Shown piece after piece: positions 22,131 through 32,321 of a DNA stretch of 64,000 nt. The notes beneath the pieces are model-generated. The model was not told where the DNA came from. It made no database searches and saw nothing but the letters and a program-made list of their open reading frames with translations. Every line of letters starts with the position of its first letter. Position 1 is the first letter of the stretch. The position numbers and the translations under genes were made by a program. The DNA is taken from NCBI GenBank assembly GCA_961205875.1, contig OY540816.1:21400701-21464700 (forward strand). Reading direction: 5' to 3'. This stretch comes from Sialis fuliginosa (lineage: Eukaryota > Arthropoda > Insecta > Megaloptera > Sialidae).

Positions 22131-22415
22131 GTCCACTATTATAAAGGAGTTAGCAAATTTACTAGCTAGCAAGCACTCTCAAATGAGGTATCGATCTTAT
22201 ATGACAGTTTTTTTTGAGTTTTTAACAGATATTTGCAAGCGTAGTAAGTTGGTTTTTACCGTTTTTACTCAAAGTTAGTAAATACACTTTAATTTGACTT
22301 CCAATGCATGCAATTATCTGTCAAAAACTCCAATAAAACTGTCATATAAGTTTGATACCTAATTGAGAGTGCTTGCTAGCTAGCAAATTTTGCTAGCTCC
22401 TTTATAATACCGGAC
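22131..22415 (+). mobile_element. Foldback element, family 2 (285 bp)
   Basis: The left arm starts GTCCACTATTATAAAGGAG and the right arm ends CTCCTTTATAATACCGGAC. Inner arms also pair (AGCAAGCACTCTCAA against TTGAGAGTGCTTGCT; TTTTAACAGATATTTGC lies near the loop). A half copy is at 19130-19268. The sequence CTAGCTAGCAAAT beside each terminus is itself palindromic. It is noncoding; the target duplication is ambiguous. Confidence 0.75.
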
Positions 22416-23379
22416 ATTACACTATTTTCACTATTAAAAGGGGGTGTAAATGTTTGTGTGGGTAAAAATATTTTTTTGGTCGGATTTACTTGAAACTTAG
22501 CATAAATATTCTACAATACAAATAATGAAACATGTATTTCAGTATTTATTTATTTTATAGATGCCTAAAAAAACAGCTATTGAAGGGGTGAAAACTACTC
22601 TCAAAATTTGAATTTTAAATACTAATTAATACGTTAGGATATTAGAGAATTAATATTTATAATACAAAGATGAGTTTTATTTCTGACAAATCTCATATAT
22701 TAAAAATTATGTAAAAATATATTAAAGAACATGGAAGTCATGTATGGTTCTCCATACCGATAATTTTTTGTTGCAAAACGTTGAAATATTCGAAGTTGAA
22801 CTGTATTTAGTGTTAAATTAAAGTTTGGCGAAGAGATTCATTGGCAATAATACAGAGTATTTCTAATAATGGAAACATAAAAAAAATAATACGAAAATAT
22901 TCTAATTGTCTTTACGAGCGAACTCACAGTAACTTGTAGAGAAGTTGAACTGCAAATTAAATTACGCCAACTGTAATGAATAAAAGTACGCAGGCTTCAT
23001 CAGTAAATTGAGTGAAAAGCACAATGGCATTCTAAAATTGTCACGGTGCAGAGAAAAATTGACATTGTCTTTGGTTTTGTTAATTCTTTTGTAGAGATAC
23101 TACTAGTAGTTTTTTAGTTGGTCGCGTAGTTTCTTTAACTTTACCGGAAGAATGGATTCGAGATCGGTTTTTATCATATCATAGTTTTTGTAAACAGTGT
23201 TGAATCTTGAGACTTTATTCCGTAAGAGGAACTGAACATTTTAAAGTTTTAGATGAAAAAAATAATTTCTTGGGAAAGGATATTTTTAATAGAGATCAGA
23301 TGAGACCGAGAATATAAATATTTTTAAAGTATAATAATTGACAGTATACTGTAAAAATTGTAAACTGAAATTCAAAGTA
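22416..23379. other. AT-rich stretch with short shared motif
   Basis: ACATGGAAGTCATGTATGG followed by TTCTCCATACCG near 22730 recurs inverted at 44405-44435 and 60479-60510. Nothing else was identified. Confidence 0.4.
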
Positions 23380-23870
23380 TTTACGAAGTTATAGCACAAA
23401 GAAGAGTTAGTGTAACATTTGTTACTAAATCTTTAAACGTGTTTTTCTCGAAACTACTTTTTTTCGGTTGGTGGGAAGCAGAACTGAAATTTTAATCAAC
23501 CGATCGGGTTATAATTTTAACACGTTTTTCTAGACAATAATAGTTATCGTATTACCTAAAATAATTTATTTTTATTAATAATTTCTTATTTTTTTCGATT
23601 TTCAATTTATTAATGTAACAAGTCTAATATGAATTTTTTGTTTCAAATCACTACAAGTGATGAGATATGCTTCCCACTTCGAGCAGTCCATTTTGACCCC
23701 AAAAAACACAAACAAAGTATTATAAAATTTACTACAAAATTTTTTTTTTGTATAATTTAAGATGCGAATAAAAACATATAAAAAGATTGTATTTTATTTT
23801 GTTACGAAAAAAAATCCTGAAATAAGCTTAAAATTTGAGGCGTCGCACCACAATACTGCCTTAACCTGCT
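23380..23870 (+). repeat. Dispersed repeat L, copy 2
   Basis: Shares CTTTAAACGTGTTTTTCTCG (similar to 1296) and the following CGATCGG context with 1118-1430, and ends CACCACAATACTGCCTTAA, a possible inverted counterpart to that copy's TTAAGGGGGCAG start. The boundaries are approximate. Confidence 0.4.
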
Positions 23871-24480
23871 CCAATTATTAAGCGTATATAACCACTGATT
23901 TAATTGTTTACTAGACATCGGTTAAGTTCGGTTAGTTTCAATTTTCACCACTAAAGGCGTCGCGTCGCTACCATCGACAACACATACCAATATTCGAAGT
24001 TTCACTCTGTACTTTAACTGTTTTTGTTTCACGATCTAGTATAGCTAATATATAAAGTAGACCATCGAATGCTCCCCCCCTTCCACAACCCCCTCTTTCC
24101 CACACACACACACACCCAAGGGACGCACTCCTTTAGTTTTAGTAAAGGTAAATCAGATGTTACTTCGGACAATCCCATGAGCAGGTCGAGTAAACGTGCC
24201 TCAATACAAACCCTTTGCTTGTGCTCTCGTAGATAAGTTGTCTGTGTGGGGAGGGGGGGGGGGGGGGGGGGTGTTTGCGCTGACCAAATCTTGTACTGGC
24301 CACGGTGTTTACAGCCGCTGTTAGCCCCCATTAAACATTTGTGGGTCTCCTTGCATGACAAAGGTCGGCAATGATTTTGCTGAGGAGATTGCACGTGGAG
24401 ATTTGAGATATGATGCTGTCGTGTCGAAATTGTGTTTGCTATAATGATTTTTTGAGTGGTTAAGAGCACATGCGATTTAA
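23871..24480. other. Stretch with GC-rich patch and G run
   Basis: C tracts at 24073-24095, a CA run at 24102-24115, then a 20-base G run near 24251-24271. The minus-strand 172-residue frame (24029-24547) passes through all of these simple sequences and into repeat M, so it is rejected as a gene. Confidence 0.35.
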
Positions 24481-24615
24481 TATTTAATAGTCGCATCAAA
24501 AAACATCTGTTAAGTAAATGCACAGTGCTTTCTCGTGCTAAATTCACTAAAGGTAGTTAATTATTGAACAATTTAAATAAAAACGGATAGTGTTTATATA
24601 AATTGCCTGGAATTG
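24481..24615 (+). repeat. Dispersed repeat M, copy 2
   Basis: Near-identical to 18950-19080, including AAATGCACAGTGCTTTCTCG and GGTAGTTAATTATTGAACAA. Class unknown. Confidence 0.65.
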
Positions 24616-24839
24616 GTGAACTATTTAATTTTTATATAATTTTACTAAAAAATATTTCTTCGAAATTTGTCTCTTAAAACGCACCTGAATATTTTTTCAT
24701 ATATTTTTAATTTTTTGACAATTTCAGTCTAAATCTAAATTTATGCAAATGTCAAAATGACATTAAAAACGTCTAAATGACATTTAATATATCCAAGCAA
24801 ATTTTAATATCAATTTAGAAAAACAAAACACGAATTTTT

Positions 24840-25290
24840 AAAATAAATTAAGATAAATCTTTGTAAGGGAATATTTTACAACAATCATTGTATTGTGGTG
24901 ATATTATAGAAAATTGAATGCTCTACAAAAAAGATTCGATACAATTTCCACGTAACATGTGTCGTTCTTGAGATATCTTGAAAAGATAAATATTTTCAGA
25001 TGTCACCCCTCCCCCTTATACACGATTTTAATAATTTTGAAATGGGACCGTCCTCAAGCCAGACTCAACCAACAAAAAAAAAATATCGGTTCAGTGGTTC
25101 ATGAGTTATGCGTGTGACTAGGATTCAGCAGACAGACAGACAGGCAGACACGGAATCAAAAGTGTTTGTCTTGACCTGAAACGAAAAGATCAAGTTAAAA
25201 TTTTGAAATTGGAGAACAATTTTTTGTGTAATTTTAAAACGATCACAAAGTTTCTCGTATCTTCGATATTGCGAGAAAGCAAAATATTCA
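24840..25290 (-). repeat. Dispersed repeat G, minus orientation
   Basis: Reverse complement of 43310-43720: TTTCTCGTATCTTCGATATTG here corresponds to CAATATCGAAGCTACGAGAA there. Shared blocks also include the GACA/CAGA microsatellite (25132-25150), AGTGGTTCATGAGTTATGCG and TAGAAAATTGAATGCTCTAC. A second partial unit repeats at 25375-25420. Further fragments are at 52075, 55890, 60735 and 60870. The class is not clear; the microsatellite inside recalls retroposon tails. Confidence 0.7.
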
Positions 25291-25977
25291 TTCAAAATCT
25301 TGAAATAATTCATCACCTGCCAGCAAAAATATCTTGAAAATAAAATCAATAAATTTAACACTAGCTGTTACTGTCATTTTAAAACGATCACAAAGCTTCT
25401 CGTATTTTCGATATGGAAGCAAAAATAACTGATTTTAATTATTTGGCGAGAACAAAATTAAATGCAATTAAATAGCTACAATTTGAATTAAAAATCATTA
25501 AACCTACACCAATCTCGTATTACATGTCTAATCTAAACTGACCGCATTTTCCTCCGATACTTTTGTATTTCTTTAAGTCATTGTACATCTCTAAGGGTAA
25601 CGTTTTAATGGCTGCCAAGGATTTACATCCCTTAAACACGGTCTGGGGGTTTCTTCCAATACATATATCTCTTTAACTTGGCTTCCTTTCGGTCGGTTTT
25701 TTATTCGGGTTAAAGGCGATCGTTAGAGATGTCACATTCGAGTACAATATACAGTCTGGATGGCCTTTTATTAAGGACCGGGATCCTGATTAGAATGCGT
25801 TTTAAGGTTTCACAACTGAATTGCATTTCGAAGTCCCCTAAATGCATTTATTTATTTCTTTTGGCGTTTTGATTTGTTACAGCAATGAATTTTAAATGGG
25901 GGCGAGTTGTATTTTGTTTAATTAATTTATTGATATTTATTTCTAAATCAGAAGGCTTTTGCGATGTTCTTGAAATA
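25291..25977. other. Mostly unique-looking stretch
   Basis: The part 25500-25870 has less simple sequence than its surroundings (for example GTCTGGGGGTTTCTTCCAAT and AAGGACCGGGATCCTGATTA) and no relative in the window. It could be single-copy noncoding DNA; no frame of useful length crosses it. Confidence 0.35.
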
Positions 25978-26243
25978 AGATTAGAAAAATAGTTTTTCAA
26001 CTTTTGCGTAAAAATTATTGCATTTATTGTAATTTTTATTACATATCACCATCGTTTTCAGAAAAATGGTTTAGTTTGCAACTATCTTTCCAACTATTTT
26101 TAAACTATTTGCGATACGTTTTACTACTTCGTTTGCACTAATTATTATTAAATCGTAACAAAACTATTTACCAACTATTTTCCGAAAAAAAATTCAACTA
26201 GTAAGTATTTCATTGAAAATTACAACTATTTTTCCAATCTCTA
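25978..26243 (+). mobile_element. hAT-like MITE (TAGAGATTGG family), copy 1
   Basis: Ends TTTTTCCAATCTCTA and starts with a degraded TTAGAAAAATAGTTTTTC. The interior (TTTATTGTAATTTTTATTAC, TTCGTTTGCACTAATTATTA) matches 52997-53218. TAGAG-starting ends occur in some hAT groups. The left end has decayed and the target duplication is unclear. Confidence 0.6.
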
Positions 26244-26279
26244 GAAATAACCTAGAAGCTTACAGGTATCTTGAATGTT

Positions 26280-26435
26280 AATTTATACTTATATTATAAA
26301 TGCGAAAGTGTCTGTCTGTCTGTTTGTTACATTCTTACGGCTAAACTGCTGAATCGATCTTGATTAAATTTGACAGGAAGATAACTTGCATCCCGAGGAA
26401 GGATATAGGCTTCTTTGTATTCCGAAAAATTTATT
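26280..26435 (-). repeat. Retroposon-like segment, family Q
   Basis: Starts ATTATAAATGCGAAAGTG with a GTCT microsatellite, then CGGCTAAACTGCTGAATCGA and AAATTTGACAGGAAGATAAC. This is the family Q chain in reverse orientation to 10040-10185. Confidence 0.65.
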
Positions 26436-26439
26436 AGAT

Positions 26440-27004
26440 AAAAATATAGAAAAAATAATATTAACTACAATTTTTAACTTAACCATTTTTCTCTAATTCG
26501 CACAGTTTCAAAGTAATTCGAAAAATTCAAAAATAGACGTCAGTAAACATTCGTATCGGGTTGAAAGATTGTTTTCAAAAATAGGAGGTTTTCTTCCCAG
26601 ACAAAAATTAATCTTAAATGTGTATAAAATTTGACCCTTCTACGATTTGTTATATTTGAGTTACAGCGCTTACAGACAGATAGACAGACATCATGGCGAA
26701 ATTAGTCAGAATCATAGACATAGAAACATGGACTGCGTATTCTGTATTATCGTAATGTGGAAAATTTGGTTCATATAAGTGAAGATAGAGATATATTCCA
26801 AACAATACTCTATCTTTCTTACACTCTTGTTTAAATAAAGACAAGAATACAGACCTAACGTACGCTCTATCTCTTTCTCTTGTGACTATGTTTTAGAATC
26901 AGACGCGCGGTCCATGCTTTATGTCAATGGTCAGAATGGATTCAGGGAATGTCAAAATGGATAATTCCATCAAAATTCGAATTTCGAAAAAAATACTATA
27001 TTTT
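26440..27004 (+). repeat. Dispersed repeat P interrupted by a MITE
   Basis: AACCGGTTGAAAGAT-like blocks, CTTCTACGATTTGT, GAGTTACAGCGCTTACAGAC and CATCATGGCGAAA lie left of the insertion; GGATTCAGGGAATGTCAAAA continues right of it. The uninterrupted order is seen at 40660-41070, where GTCAGAAT occurs once. Confidence 0.75.
26705..26937 (+). mobile_element. 217 bp MITE with perfect 8 bp TSD
   Basis: The element spans 26713-26929. The ends are CATAGACATAGAAACATGGA and, inverted, CATTGACATAAAGCATGGAC (14-15 matches of the first 20). Perfect duplicates of GTCAGAAT lie at 26705-26712 and 26930-26937. Repeat P at 40660-41070 shows the same site once and uninterrupted, so it acts as a paralogous empty site and fixes the element boundaries exactly. 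An 8 bp duplication with CA-starting ends fits hAT or P superfamilies. It is noncoding. Confidence 0.92.
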
Positions 27005-27836
27005 ATACTAGCTGGGCCCACGCGGCTTCGCTCGCGTAGACTACGGAATTATTGTTTAGGATTTTTGAAAAATATAGTTTAATTAATTAAGTACAAACAC
27101 GATTAGTTATTATTGTAATAATAATTTATCAATACCTAAATTACCTAACAAAAACGAATCAGAAGAAAAAAGTACAAATAATTTGTGTTCTGTTTAAATT
27201 TAAATGTTAATTATTGAAAACAAAATTAACTCAAACGTCAGCCGAGGGACTCCGAATATCTACCGAACGTAAGCGAATCCAGTCTGATGTACATCGCTTC
27301 GATGCGGCACGACACCATACATTTAAAATGTTACCTTTATAAATATATTTTAAGATATTTTCTAAACTATACGACCAAATTGGATGCTGTAAATGGCAAA
27401 CTATATCTACATTAAGTACTTATGACGATGAAATCATTTATTTCGATAAGGATTAATGTTTTGCAGGTCATAAGTCCATGTAAACAAAACCCAAATATTT
27501 TATGTTTTTTTTGTAACATAAAAGCAGTCATTGTGGCTTAAATATAAAAGTTAGACATATCGTGTCGCTGACTTAATTGTAGAACTTTTGATTCTACACA
27601 ATTCTTTAATACATTATTTTGTTCTATATTGAACGGTTTAGGCAGCGTATTACAAAACAGCGCGCCGACGGCAAAATTTTTTCCGACTTGATTTACTATT
27701 ATCGTCACTGCTTTGTTGTTATGTTACCTAACGTAAAAAAATATAGCCTATAACCTGGCCAGAGAACGTACCTATGAATTAAAAAAAAAAACTCGTAAAT
27801 CGGATAAGTGGTTCTCGAGTGATAAGGTAACTAACG

Positions 27837-27874
<38 letters not shown>

Positions 27875-27905
27875 GAGACGTTGAGCTTTATATATATTAA
27901 GGATA
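27005..27905 (+). repeat. Retroposon-like element, family R, longest copy
   Basis: Begins CTAGCTGGGCCCACGCGGCT with TTCGCTCGCGTAGACTACGG, and ends in CGGACAGACAGACAGACAGA (27837-27878), then GAGCTTTATATATATTAAGG. A shorter relative with the same start lies at 53855-54175, and tail fragments at 4150-4345 and 12421-12560. CGCGGCTTCGCTCGCG-type heads and microsatellite tails are common in arthropod retroposons. No reverse transcriptase is visible. Confidence 0.6.
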
Positions 27906-28791
27906 CATGGGTATAAGAAAGTAAAAATAGTTGTACTGGCTGCCGAACTATTACAAATGTTCTATTTATTCATCTGAGAAATGTATATAAATATTTTAAT
28001 TCGCTGTGAACGTGTTAACTAACAGTATACGTACACACACATATAATATAATATTGAAAATGACATTCCAATTATAAGTTTAATAATATTATACCATACC
28101 CACTTATTTTTCCGGCCGCCAAACAAAATTAAATCCATAATGAGAATCACATTATTATCTTCTCGTATTCAGTGGAATGTCTGACGTCATGTAGGATAAT
28201 AAAATTAATGAATACCAACATAAATATATATATATATATATATATATATTTCAGTTTGAATATTGATCGAAATTTAAATAAATAAAATTTTAAGCAAATT
28301 TTGTACCGTCGTCAGGAAGTTAGCGCGGACTAGTAGAAAACGAAATTTTTGTAACTCAAAAAATTGTTCCAGAATGGTCTCTACTTTGTTTTTCAAAATT
28401 ATTGATATTTTGAAATCAAAATTAAAAATATTTTTTTACTTTTTATTAACGTTCCGTAATAAAGATAATTTTACAACAATAAAAGTGAGAAATTTTGATT
28501 TTGTCGTAAAAATATTGATAATTTTGAAATGTGGTATCAAACCTATTTGACTGTTCCCTTGAAGTTTCATGAAGTGTTTGACAAGTTCCACGTACGCGTG
28601 GTAAATAAATACGAACGGTATTAAAACAGTGGTGATATTATGAAAATTATTTTGTGCGGTCAGAGTCGCCAACTGTGTTATAATAAGTTAAAGTATCACT
28701 GCTCTAAATTGCATAACTAATTTATAGATACTATCACAGAGTTAATACCCAATTTGAAAAATATGTTAGCTTCTTTAAAATACCGGAGATC
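27906..28791. other. AT-rich stretch with (TA)n
   Basis: A TA dinucleotide run occupies about 28225-28250. GTCAGGAAGTTAGCGCGGAC near 28312 is a small GC-richer island. The minus frame at 28436-28672 has no recognisable domain. Confidence 0.4.
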
Positions 28792-28974
28792 AGGGTCGTA
28801 TTTAGAGGCCCTGGGCAGCAAATCCACGTTTTTACGCTTGTTAATTTTAATGACCTTTATTTTTTGTTCCTCATTCTTTCCGACTTCAATTTTTACGCTG
28901 CTGTTGGGGGGGGGGGGGGGGGGAAGCTATACTCAGGAGATCCGAGGCACTGTCCCGGTGGTAGTTACGGCCCT
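28792..28974 (+). mobile_element. Possible hAT-like MITE around a G run
   Basis: CAGGGTCGTATTTAGAGGCC at 28792 and GTAGTTACGGCCCTG at about 28960-28974 can pair as CAGGG(T/C)CGTA ends. A 16-base G run (28907-28922) lies inside. Flanking 8-mers do not match, so the assignment is tentative. Confidence 0.35.
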
Positions 28975-29916
28975 GGTAGAGAGCATTGTGGGAGCAATTG
29001 ATTGACCATAAGAATTATTACGAAAACCGATTCGTTTTTGAAGAATACCATATTAGGATTATTTTTGTTTGTTTAATTAATAACACTTGTTTATATTTTA
29101 TTAGAGTTAGAGCAATTTCTGATGTATGAGGAGTAATTAAAGAGCAATTTTTTAGTTATAAAAAAATTGTGTTTTCCACTAACTTCCTACGATAAAAAAC
29201 ATTTCCAAAATGTTGCAATAATGCTCTCACCGAGAATAGATATACCGTCTAAGTTTGATAGAATTGAGAGGGGTGGGTGAAAAAAGTGTGAATTTTGGTC
29301 CTCTATCTATCCAGTTACCATATCTATGAGTAATTACTTTCGGATTCGACAAAATCAACTTTTGGCTAACTTTTTGGTACAATGTGCGATGGCCCCCACA
29401 AAATGACATACCCTTGTCGTGCCTGGTATACTGCACCGTGCTGGGTTTGATAGGGTACAAGCGAAGGGGGAGGGGGTGCGGGGGAGTATTCTAAATCGAA
29501 GTCGGGTGCGCACATATAGCCGGTGCGGCGGCCACTTAGTAAACTTCATTTCCATATTAATTAAGGTTATTTGTAAGATTGACATTATGTGCGCCAGCTT
29601 GGCATTAGATTGTGTGCCGCAGCCACTCTCTTTGTGGTGTCGGAGGGGGCTTGCGGGGTGAGAGGAGTCAATACGTGAATGGCTTTGCAATGTTGTTGTA
29701 ACCTTCTTCTTCTTCTTCCTCGTGGTGCCATGTATCTGTTTGTTTTTATTCGGGTGGGATTTAAAAAAATGTTTTAGGTGTTGATACCTTTGTTGAGTTA
29801 TGTACACAATGAGAAAATTGTACTACCAGAAACATGATTTTATACTCCCTCAAGGAATAGTGAAGTGACTACCTTATTTTGTTTCTGATAATTAGAAAAT
29901 ATTACTATAGTAATTA
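28975..29916. other. Unassigned stretch with GC-rich patch
   Basis: A GC-richer part at about 29460-29665 contains GGGGGAGGGGGTGCGGGGG and CCGGTGCGGCGGCCAC. Overlapping plus (29419-29661) and minus (29355-29807) frames contradict each other and show no domain. Function is unknown. Confidence 0.35.
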
Positions 29917-30410
29917 GGTACTGGCACCAGTTATGGCCGCTTTACTTTAATTTTCATGAACTGTTATGTTATGTTACTAATAAAACAAGTAACTCTTTAT
30001 TTAATCAATTTAATTACCAAAGTCTGTAAATATAGTTTTTTTTTATTTTTTATTTTCTTTATTTATTTCCTCCAGTAATGGATAAAGTAAAACCAGTAAT
30101 GAGCACGCAGTAATGATAAGTACTATGCACAAAAGATATAAAAGAAAGAATCGTCAAGTTTGAAACAATGTAAAGCAGTTGCTATGATAATATAATAATT
30201 AATAAATAAATTATACTAATAATTAGTTTAAATGTCCACCATTTTGACACCTATTGACCGATTGTCATCAAATCACGCTGTAAGACAGTTAAATGTATAT
30301 AGATTAATATTCAGAAAACGTAGTAATCAAATATCAACAAATATTTCTAATTCAGTACATTAATTAAAAAATAGCCAATACTGGGGTCATATCCAAGACT
30401 GGTGCCGGAT
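29914..30410 (+). mobile_element. GGTACTGG-type MITE, longer copy
   Basis: Starts GGTACTGGCACCAGTTATGG after TTA (29914-29916) and ends within TCCAAGACTGGTGCC, where the last bases of the right terminus are changed (GGATA instead of AGTACC). About 490 bp. It contains all internal blocks of the family, including AATCAAATATCAACAAATAT and GATTGTCATCAAATCA, which the 239 bp copy at 6440 has lost. Confidence 0.8.
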
Positions 30411-31531
30411 ATACTCGGACAATTAATTATAATTATAACAAAAATTTTACATTAACATAATACATATATTATGAGGTAAAATAAATTAACATTTTATCCT
30501 TTTTTCTTGGTATATTTTGATCCTTAAATTTTTTTGATTAGTGTAAAATATTAAAATTAAAAAGGGTCAAGTAATACGTATATTATAATATACATTATTA
30601 ATATTAAATACCCATTATAATTTTTAAAAGGTATTTTATGTTCTTTATAACTATATATATACCAACATTTATTAGTATTTATTTCACATTAAATTTAATA
30701 TTACCTCGAAACACATAAATATTATTTTTTTATCATCCCATTTATTACGCTTCATGAGGGTAATTAAAAGATCTTTATTAATATTTCCTTTTTTTTATTT
30801 CCAGGTGAGTCTACCTTCTATTATAAATTTGTAAGTAAGTACTTTATATTATAATTTTATATTACAATTAATAAATTTAGTTTATTATTAAAATTATGAT
30901 AAACTTAATATCCTAAAAATGTTTTCCTTTTTAAATAATCTAACCACAAAATTCGGAGTTAATTAAAACAAAAAACAATTTAAAAATCCTTTGACAGAGA
31001 CAAAGGCAAAAAATTAAATTACGACGCACTAATATTAATATTAATATGAAATATTTAGAATGAGTTTTTGTAATTATGTTCCGGAAATGACACACAATGG
31101 AGGCTGGTTTAAACCTATTTCCGGTTATCTTGAACACAATCGTTGTGTTTGATCTATGGTTACCTCTATTCATTTGCAGACGTTTATTCTATTCATGTTA
31201 AGAGATGTGCTGCAACTCTATTTAGTTATTTTAATCTATCAATGTAATTAGTTCTATGTGTCGATTCTTAGCAGTCAGCTGATTTAGCTTATCAGTCAAA
31301 TATTTCAGGGGAAGAAAATTCAGATGTTGGTAAAAAACAAATTTTGAAAATTAATTAATATCGAGTAGGTTTTCCATATAAAATGTTTATACTTTTTAGG
31401 GTTCCGTAGAAAATTAGGTGTAGACGAGATATAACTGTTGCCAAAATCATAATAATGTATCTAATAAACTTCGAACTTGCAGAGAAATGTCGTAAAAGCT
31501 GTAAGAGAATGACACTCATGAGTAGCGTTAG
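30411..31531. other. AT-rich stretch, nothing recognised
   Basis: Very AT-rich to about 31000. TTTAGGGTTCCGTAGAAAAT at 31398 matches the terminal motif of repeat F (62628). The minus-strand frame at 30940-31173 is not credible. Confidence 0.4.
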
Positions 31532-31780
31532 GTTAGCATCAGGGCCGGCCGAACGGCCAGGCGACCCAGGCGACAGCCTGGGGCGCTAATTTCGTGGGGG
31601 CGTCAATTATTTTAAACTTTTTTTCTATGTTCTGTTCTAGGGCGCCAAATTTAAGCTATATATATTTTTTGAATAATAGTTTTGATTTTTTCTGCAAAAT
31701 AATTCATTTTACTTAATAAAATGCTTAATATCAAAAATAAATTATTTATTAAACATTTTTTTTTACTAAACTTGAAAAGC

Positions 31781-32029
31781 ACAGTGCCAAATCTGTGGGT
31801 GGCTTTGCTAATTCTTGTAACAATTCCGGTTAGTGTAGCTAGTGGTGAAAGAAGTTTTAGTAAATTAAAATAATTCATAAAAACTTATTTGCAATCGGCT
31901 ATGATAGAAGATAGGTTGAATAATTTGGCTATTCTTTCAATTGAAAATAAGGTTGTAGCAAACCTCAATTTTGAGACAGCAATCGATAATTTTGCAGATA
32001 TGAAAGCCAGGAAGAAATCTTTTATATAA
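31781..32029 (+). pseudogene. hAT transposase C-terminal dimerisation remnant
   Basis: The reading frame from 31781 ends at TAA 32027-32029 and is interrupted by one in-frame stop, TAA at 31871-31873. Before the stop it reads TVPNLWVALLILVTIPVSVA then SGERSFSKLK; after it, FIKTYLQSAMIEDRLNNLAI then LSIEN. This is the conserved C-terminal hAT dimerisation domain: the SGERSFSKLK motif, the (I)KTYL segment and the RLNNLAILSIE helix. The N-terminal zinc finger and the RNase H-like catalytic core are not visible upstream, so only the last 80 or so codons survive. The frame agrees with the orientation of the surrounding element (31540-36831). It cannot supply transposition activity. Confidence 0.9.
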
Positions 32030-32176
32030 TTTTAGTTATATTATATATTATTTATCAATTATATGTTATATTATATTATTATATTACACTAATGAATTAA
32101 TAACAAGATAATTTTCTCACGCTTTTTTTTTTTTTTGTGCGGATAATTTTTAATGATCGTCACTGTGGCGGTGGAA

Positions 32177-32197
32177 AGGGGGGGGGGGGGGGGGGGG
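32177..32197. repeat. Poly-G run
   Basis: About 20 consecutive G just before the internal right-end-like sequence at 32198. Similar runs occur inside other hAT-like elements here (28907, 56668). Confidence 0.9.
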
Positions 32198-32239
32198 CGT
32201 CAAAAGAAATCTCGCCTGGGGCGCCAGAATCGCAAAGGC
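32198..32239 (+). repeat. Internal duplicate of the hAT right end
   Basis: CGTCAAAAGAAATCTCGCCT followed by GGGGCGCCAGAATCGC and AAAGGC matches 36781-36823 almost exactly. The true end continues CGGCTCTG, whereas here TAAAAAATATT follows, so the last eight bases are missing. It marks where a 0.7 kb hAT relic apparently ended before 4.5 kb of further sequence was added. Confidence 0.85.
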
Positions 32240-32305
32240 TAAAAAATATTGTACATTTTTGCTAATAGATACCTCTGAAAACATTGTTCACGAATGTTAA
32301 CAAGA

Positions 32306-32321
32306 TGCAATTAAGGGTTAA
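32306..32321 (+). repeat. Inverted repeat bounding the array, left
   Basis: TGCAATTAAGGGTTAA is the exact reverse complement of TTAACCCTTAATTGCA at 36182-36197. The pair brackets the satellite array, with TTAA at both array-facing edges. Confidence 0.9.

Noticed and set aside
24029-24547. 172-residue minus-strand frame
   Set aside because: Built across CA, C and G runs and extends into repeat M, a dispersed sequence; no domain.
29355-29807. 150-residue minus-strand frame
   Set aside because: Overlaps a plus-strand frame of similar quality, is low-complexity at its start, and has no recognisable motif.
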